Source: Podocnemis expansa
Lineage: Eukaryota; Chordata; Testudines; Podocnemididae
Direction of reading: 5' to 3'
NCBI GenBank assembly: GCA_007922195.1
Contig: ML682024.1
Location: 4,365,207 to 4,429,206 of the forward strand
DNA length: 64,000 nucleotides
In this document: piece by piece, positions 58,560-64,000 of the stretch
Position numbering within the stretch: the first letter of the stretch is position 1
Layout: the number at the start of each line of letters is the position of its first letter
Translations under genes and position numbers: made by a program
The notes under the pieces: model-generated
Seen by the model: the letters and a program-made list of their open reading frames with translations, nothing else
What the model was told of the DNA's origin: nothing
Database searches by the model: none

Positions 58560-59960
58560 AATAATTTCTGAATGAAGGGACTGGATGCCAAGAAACTGGA
58601 TCTGAGGCTGAGTCTACGCCAAGAGTGCTCTGACGGCATAGCTATGGAAGAGATATTGGAGGTGCTTACAATGATGATGTAAGAGGTCTGTAGTCAATCC
58701 ATCTTGCTGAGCTGCAATAGCTAGATTGACAGAAAACTTCTTACCCATCTCTCCAGCCATGGCTTAGCTCAGTTTCATGGGTGCTCTGGGAGGTGATTTT
58801 TGCACACTTCTGAAAGCCATAGCTAATTTGTTTGGCAATCATTAGGTAATGTCTTGTTATAGTGGCATCATCACCGACAATATAGAACTTGCTCATGAGT
58901 TATGGCTTATTCATCTCAAGGCCTGGCAGATTTGGTTTTTATTCATTTTATTTTTTAAAATAATTTCAATGGATCAGAACTTGACTTTCTTTTTTTTCAG
59001 TCATTTTGATGGCTTGTCACACTGTTTATTTGGAAGGTGGGAAATGATGTGGGTGCAGGCTGTGGTCAGGCAATAATTATTTTGTTTGCACTGAGATTGA
59101 GTTTGTAAAGCAAAAGCTTTAAAACTGTTAATACATAAATTGCCTTCAAGCTAGATGAAGCCAATAGCCTCAGATCAAACTCAAATATGTTCTTAAGTAG
59201 CATTTTTTTTACTTTGCTTAGCTCTCAGTTTCAACAGTTATTAATGGAAATGGTTTTTTTCCAGGTTTTGTGCATGCATGCATGCACATGGATGGCAACC
59301 TGGTTTACTGATCAAAACTGAATCTTTCCAAACCTACTAATTTTTGTTTGATATGGGTTTATGGTCTTAGTTTCTCCTTAATGATTTTGCCAGAGATCCA
59401 AATGGGACGACCAAGCCAGAATTAGAAATTGTGCCCATGACTCTTTAACAAATGGTAGCCCAATGCAGACTGAGTCAGAAAAAATTATTTTTACTCCTTT
59501 GATCTTTATTAAATAAAATGATTAACTGTTGGTCCGGTTACTTTCATGTCAACGATGCCAGTGCACAGAGGATTTGCTTGGCTGGTGGTGGTATGCAGCA
59601 GCTTCTGGGGTGGGGTGTGAAATTGGGGAATGGGACAAGGACACTTTCCCCTGTAGGGGCTTGTGGCTTGCAGTTGGTCCTTGGACAGGCGAATGGCTGG
59701 CTCCAAGGGGCAGGGAATGGATCACAGGGCCTTTCCTTTATAGGTATACCAGGCCTTACTCCTCCACTCCAGTAAAACCAGCTGGGGTCCCAGAGCACCT
59801 GGTCCCCAAACAGTCCTTTCCTTTGGCCCATCAGTAGAACAACAACCAAGAGCACTAATCCAAGGAGCCCAACTTTTTGAGTTGGAACTTCCAAAGTTCA
59901 AGGGGGCTTTTGCCTCTTGTCAACTCCTGCCCCATCCAGCATATGCCACTTGTGATGCCA
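58560..59960. other. Spacer WAS to SUV39H1, no gene seen
   Basis: AT-rich DNA with poly-T runs, then a GC-richer part from 59540. The open frames 59518-59837 lack splice logic and resemblance to known families. Confidence 0.45.
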
Positions 59961-59993
59961 ACCCCTACCCCCAAACTGCTAGGTCCTAACTCT

Positions 59994-60007
59994 GTTGCTA
60001 TGGCAAC
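59994..60007. promoter_or_regulatory. RFX X-box palindrome
   Basis: GTTGCTATGGCAAC, a near-perfect symmetrical X-box of the kind bound by RFX1-3 dimers, 473 bp upstream of the SUV39H1 start codon and at the edge of its CpG island. Confidence 0.65.
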
Positions 60008-60179
60008 GGGACCAGGACAGCGCAGAGGACCCCACGCACCGGAAGCAGGGTCAGGAATCATGGGGGGGGGGCCTTGTAGTGCTTTCTTGACTGAGGCGCA
60101 AGTTTTGGTGAGAGGCTTCCCCGTCCTCTTTCCATTCATATGGAGAAAGGATGCAGCTCCCGCTAAGCCACGACGGGTC

Positions 60180-60760
60180 TGGTAGGTCGGAGTGCGCTGA
60201 AACGGGTTAATTTTGTTCCTTTTGGGCCACTTCCGCGACCCGTGCCGCGGCTGAGGAGCGCGGGGCAGCCTGGGAGATGCAAATAAAGCCCGGTGGAGGG
60301 GGCTCAGCCTCGGGCGCGCATTGGTCAAAGGGGGTGTCAGTCAGCCAGAGGCCCAATGGGAACGGCCGCTTTGGAGAGAGGCGGGGCTGGGTGCTCCCTC
60401 CCCGCCCCCTTCTAGCCACGCCCCCAGGGAGGAAAAGTTTCGGGCGGCCCCAGTGGCTGGAGGGGGGGTAAAAAAAAAGATGGCGGAAAATTTAAAAGGT
60501 GAGCGAGGGAAACCGGCGCGCGCGGAGCGTGGCGCGAGGCCGGGCTGGGCGCGTAGCGGGGGGTGGGGGCTCCTGGGAGGAGCGGCGGCGCGAACAAGGA
60601 GCGGGCGTCTCTCGCCCGCGAGGCGGCAGCAGCAGCGACCGTTAAGGAAAGGGAGGGGGGCGGTTAAGAGCGAGCGCGTGGAACGAACGTTCGGGGGGGG
60701 GGCCTGGCCTCGCACGCAGGGCGGGAAACCTGAGCGGGCTGGGCCCGGCTGCCCCCGTTG
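60180..60760 (+). promoter_or_regulatory. SUV39H1 CpG-island promoter
   Basis: Dense CpG around the first exon. ATTGG lies at 60320-60324, CCAAT at 60353-60357 and a GC box gcgggg near 60381. AAGATGGCGG at 60477-60486 is a YY1-type element that overlaps the start codon. No TATA box is seen. Confidence 0.7.
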
Positions 60761-63697
60761 GTGCAGGGATGCGCGCACATGACCCTGAGGGAGCCATTGA
60801 CCCATAGGGTGTCCACCGCCCCGGGGTGCCCTGCCCCACTGGCACAGTGCCCCACTTCGTGGGTTTGCTGTGAGCCCCCCTTTATGCCCCCACCAGCTCC
60901 CTCCCCCCAGACTGAGATGATCCCTCCATGCCTTCATGCCAGCCCCCCCCCCCAGCGCGGGGTGAGGCCCCCTATCTTCTCATGCCATCTCTCTGGTTCT
61001 CTGTCTGCTCACACCAGCCCCCCTGACACCTGGTGAGCCCCCATCCACTCATGCCAAGCCCCCGACCTGACATGAATCCCCTCCTTTATGCTGCACCCCA
61101 CACATCTCAACAGTTCTCCAGCAAAGGGTGAGCCTCCCCATATGCGGGATGAGCTACCCACATACACACACAGCCCATACCTTGATATTGCCATGGGGTG
61201 GCCCCAGTGCTAGGCTTACTGGTCCCCTGTGTGAGGTGATCCCCTGTACACTTAAGCCCAAACCCTCAATGCAGTGTTATTTCCCCCATACCCTCAGGTC
61301 CTTCTCCCCACTGTAGTGGCGTTCCTGGAGGTCACACAGTCCCCCAGCACTTCCTGCTGTCCTGCCCCAATGCAGCATAACCCCAGTGTGTTGACTCTGG
61401 GCCTCCGCCACCACAGCTGTGACTCTAGGTCCTCCCCTCTTGTTCCTGGGCCCTCTCCAAAGTCACCGCTTTGCTGGCGCCCCTCACTCCTGAGCCGCAG
61501 CTTCCTGCCGACCCAGCCCTGGGTTTTCTCCCCACTTCCTTGGGGTCCTGCCCTTCCTGCCAGGCAGGTGCCAACTACCTAACACTGCCCCACCTACCCG
61601 TAGACTGTGTCGTGGCCTGCAAGTCATCCTGGTCGCAGCTCCAGGACCTGTGCCGGCTGGAGAGGGTGTGCTGCCCCATGTTGGGCGTCACTCGCCGCAA
61701 CCTCAGCCAGTTTGAGGTGGAGTACCTGTGTGACTATAAGAAAGTGCGGGTGAGTCTCCTGGTCCGTGGTCCTGCTCCCTCCCCACCTCTGACTCCACTG
61801 CAGCCTGGATCTGCCAACTTTCATCTCTCTGCCTTCAGGCTGGAAACCCCCATCTCCAGCCTCCCTGCAGCTCAGGTCCCCTCATCTCCAATCTGCCCAC
61901 AGCTGGGTCCCCCGCACTCCAATTCTCTTGTAGCCTGGTTCCCCATGCTATCAATTCCCCCTTCCCTCCAGCCAGGTTCCCCCCGCCTATGATTTCCTGT
62001 CCTCCACCCTGATCTTTTAGTAGCCCCAATCTCCCCTGCACCCCCTATCCTTGTCCCCTCTGCCTGACATCCCTCCCCCACCCTCTAACCCCTGTTGTCC
62101 CCCGGCACCCTTCTTGCACCAGCTCTGCTTCCCCAATCTCCTCTGTCTGGCATCCAGAAATGCATGGCTCTGTCCAGGACTGATGCTCCCTGTGCAGGGG
62201 CAAGTCATCTCATCTTCAGAGAGTGGTGACCATCAGTATGGAGCCAGGGTTTTAGTGTGGCTTGTTTGGGGGTGGAGAGGACCAAGTGAAAATCCCCCAC
62301 CCCTATCCCAGGACTCCAGGGTTCTCTCCCCAGTTCTGGGAGGAAAGTGGGATCTAGTGAGTTAGAATAAGGAGATTATGAGCCAGGACTCCTGGGTTCT
62401 TTCCTTGGGTCTGGGAGGGGCATGGAGTCTAGTAGTTAGAGTGAGGGGAGGCTAGGGACCAGGACTCGTGGGTTCTCTCTCTCCCTGGCTCTGGGTGAGA
62501 AGTGGGTTCTCATGGGTCACAGTAGTGGTGGTGGGGGGGAATGAAGGAGGGCATGTCTGGGAGCCAGGACTCCTGGGTCCCATCTCTGGGAAGGTGCATG
62601 GCTAGGTGCACTGACCAGCGGGCTCTGCTGGCAGGAGGAGGAGTTCTACTTGGTGAAGTGGCGCGGCTACCCAGAGTCTGAGAACACCTGGGAGCCGCGG
62701 AAGAACCTGCACTGTGTGGGCCTGCTGAAGCAATTCCACAAGGACCTGGAACAGGCTTGGATCCGGCGGGATGGCAAGCCCAAGAAGAATGCCCGCTGGC
62801 TGGACCAGGGCGTGGCTAACTATGTGGTGCAGAAGGCCAAGCAGCGGCGGGCCCTGCGGCACTGGGAGCGCCAGCTGAATGCCAAGCGCAATCACAAGGG
62901 GCGCATTGTGGTGGAGAATGAGGTGGATCTTGATGGGCCACCCCGGGACTTTGTCTACATCAACGAGTACAAGGTGGGCGAGGGCATCTCCCTCACCCAG
63001 GTGGCGGTGGGTTGCGAGTGTCGTGACTGCCTGGCTGAGGCAGCCAGTGGCTGCTGCTGTCCTGGTGCCTCCCACCACAAGTTTGCCTACAACGAGCAGG
63101 GCCAGGTGCGCATCCGGGCAGGGCTGCCCATCTATGAGTGCAACGCCCGATGCCGCTGTGGGGCTGAGTGCTCCAACCGCGTGGTGCAGCGAGGCATCCG
63201 TTACGATCTGTGCATCTTCCGCACCGCCAATGGGCGTGGCTGGGGTGTGCGCACCCTTGAGAAGATCCGCAAGAACAGCTTCGTCATGGAGTACGTGGGA
63301 GAGGTATGGAGTGTTAGGCAGCCATCTCTGTGGCAGGGCAGCTGGGGAGGAGCTGCACATAGGGATCAGATGGCTTGCGTGCCTTTGGGGTGGAGGAGCT
63401 GGGGAACAGCTGCACATGATGCTGCATGGAGGTGGCTTGCTTGGCCCTGAGATGCAGCTGCCTCTGGGGTGGGACAGCTAGGGAGTGGCCCACATATCCC
63501 CGAGTGCCATGCACCCAGTGTGACCTCATCCCATCCCATCCATCCCCCAGATCATTACATCAGAAGAAGCAGAGCGACGAGGGCAGATCTATGACCGTCA
63601 GGGTGCTACCTACCTCTTTGATCTGGACTACGTGGAGGATGTTTACACAGTGGATGCTGCTTACTACGGCAACATCTCACACTTCGTAAATCATAGC
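60480..63697 (+). CDS. SUV39H1: Histone H3 lysine-9 methyltransferase SUV39H1 (3' end beyond window)
   Basis: SUV39H1 writes H3K9me3 in constitutive heterochromatin. Coding exons: 60480-60498 (MAENLK), 61604-61749, 62635-63303 and 63551-63697. About 327 residues are present, ending at SHFVNHS, just before the Cys of the SET NHSCDPN motif, which must be in the next exon past the edge. Domains: N-terminal region (LQDLCRL), chromodomain ([11 protein letters not shown], then [18 protein letters not shown] with the aromatic-cage positions), then a pre-SET cysteine cluster ([30 protein letters not shown]). The SET start follows ([22 protein letters not shown]). MAENLKG and the linkage to WAS identify SUV39H1 rather than SUV39H2. 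Confidence 0.96.
62285..62605 (+). repeat. MIR-like SINE heads, four tandem units
   Basis: 'ccaggactcc(t/a)gggttct' recurs at 62308, 62383, 62459 and 62564 (75, 76 and 105 bp apart), with 'tctagta/tgagttaga' between. It ends directly before the large SUV39H1 exon. Confidence 0.66.
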
Positions 63698-63884
63698 GTG
63701 AGTTGGGGGCCTATGAGGAATGGTTGAGCTGGGGGGCAGTCTGTGGATGGATAAAAATCAGTAATTGAAAACCAAACATAAAATGTCCCTGGTGTTTTTA
63801 ATGTAAGAAAGAAAAAAAAATATTTAAAATGAAGTTTGAAACACTGACAATGTATGTGAAGGCACTAAACAGGAGAATCTATGG

Positions 63885-64000
63885 CAGGGGTCTCAAACTC
63901 AAATCACCATGAGGGCTGCATGAGGACTAGTACATTAGCCCAAGGGCTACACCACTGAAACCTTTCCATACAACATTGGGAATACTGGTCTTTAAGTGCC
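63885..64000 (-). mobile_element. hAT-like MITE, runs off the right edge
   Basis: It starts caggggtctcaaactc and continues with 'atgaggactagtacattagc' and 'cctttccatacaaca', the reverse complement of the 53124-53310 element. The distal end is not in the window. Confidence 0.72.

Overview
The window is vertebrate nuclear DNA carrying multi-exon genes with GT-AG introns. The repeats are sauropsid in type: CR1 LINE, Penelope-like fragments, a tRNA-headed SINE with a CR1-like tail, and non-autonomous hAT elements. The gene set matches human Xp11.23 (PORCN, EBP, TBC1D25, SLC38A5, WAS, SUV39H1). I infer a non-avian reptile, either a crocodilian or a turtle. I see no clear copy of the common turtle tRNA-Lys SINE, which leans weakly towards a crocodilian.

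Layout. 91-1010 (-): three exons of an organic-solute-transporter-alpha-like gene that runs off the left edge. 2766-8279 (-): PORCN (Wnt O-acyltransferase), 11 exons to the stop; the N-terminal exon is not visible and a 10-N assembly gap lies just upstream. About 8.9-10.3 kb: CCAAT-rich promoter DNA between PORCN and the divergent EBP. 10792-15212 (+): EBP (sterol delta8-delta7 isomerase), complete. 17906-22633 (+): TBC1D25 (Rab GAP of autophagy), complete, with an ETS/CRE-rich CpG promoter. 22.6-39.6 kb: about 17 kb with no recognisable coding gene, but with a CpG island at 30.5-31.1 kb, several decayed minisatellites and a 36-bp perfect inverted repeat. 39660-44357 (+): SLC38A5 (system N amino-acid transporter), 15 coding exons. 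44.4-49.4 kb: tandem repeats and a SINE. 49502-58132 (+): WAS, 12 exons, whose intron 8 holds a CR1 LINE that was itself hit by a hAT element and a Penelope-like fragment. 60480-63697 (+): the first four exons of SUV39H1, which continues past the right edge.

The genes are unrelated housekeeping or blood-cell genes kept together by ancestral linkage, not a pathway. Order and orientation differ from human: PORCN and EBP are head to head, SLC38A5 lies between TBC1D25 and WAS on the WAS strand, and RBM3 and WDR13 are absent from between TBC1D25 and WAS.

The most interesting non-genic signal is a Penelope-like repeat present as a near-perfect 0.23-kb head-to-head inverted pair (4340-4881). It carries a small hammerhead-ribozyme-like motif on each strand and is nested inside a hAT element inside a PORCN intron. 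Other copies in the window are cut near the same motif. Second is a decayed array downstream of SLC38A5 in which most units pair a CCAAT-like box with an RFX X-box-like site. All exon boundaries were read by eye from splice sites and reading-frame continuity, and family assignments come from remembered human proteins, not from a database search.
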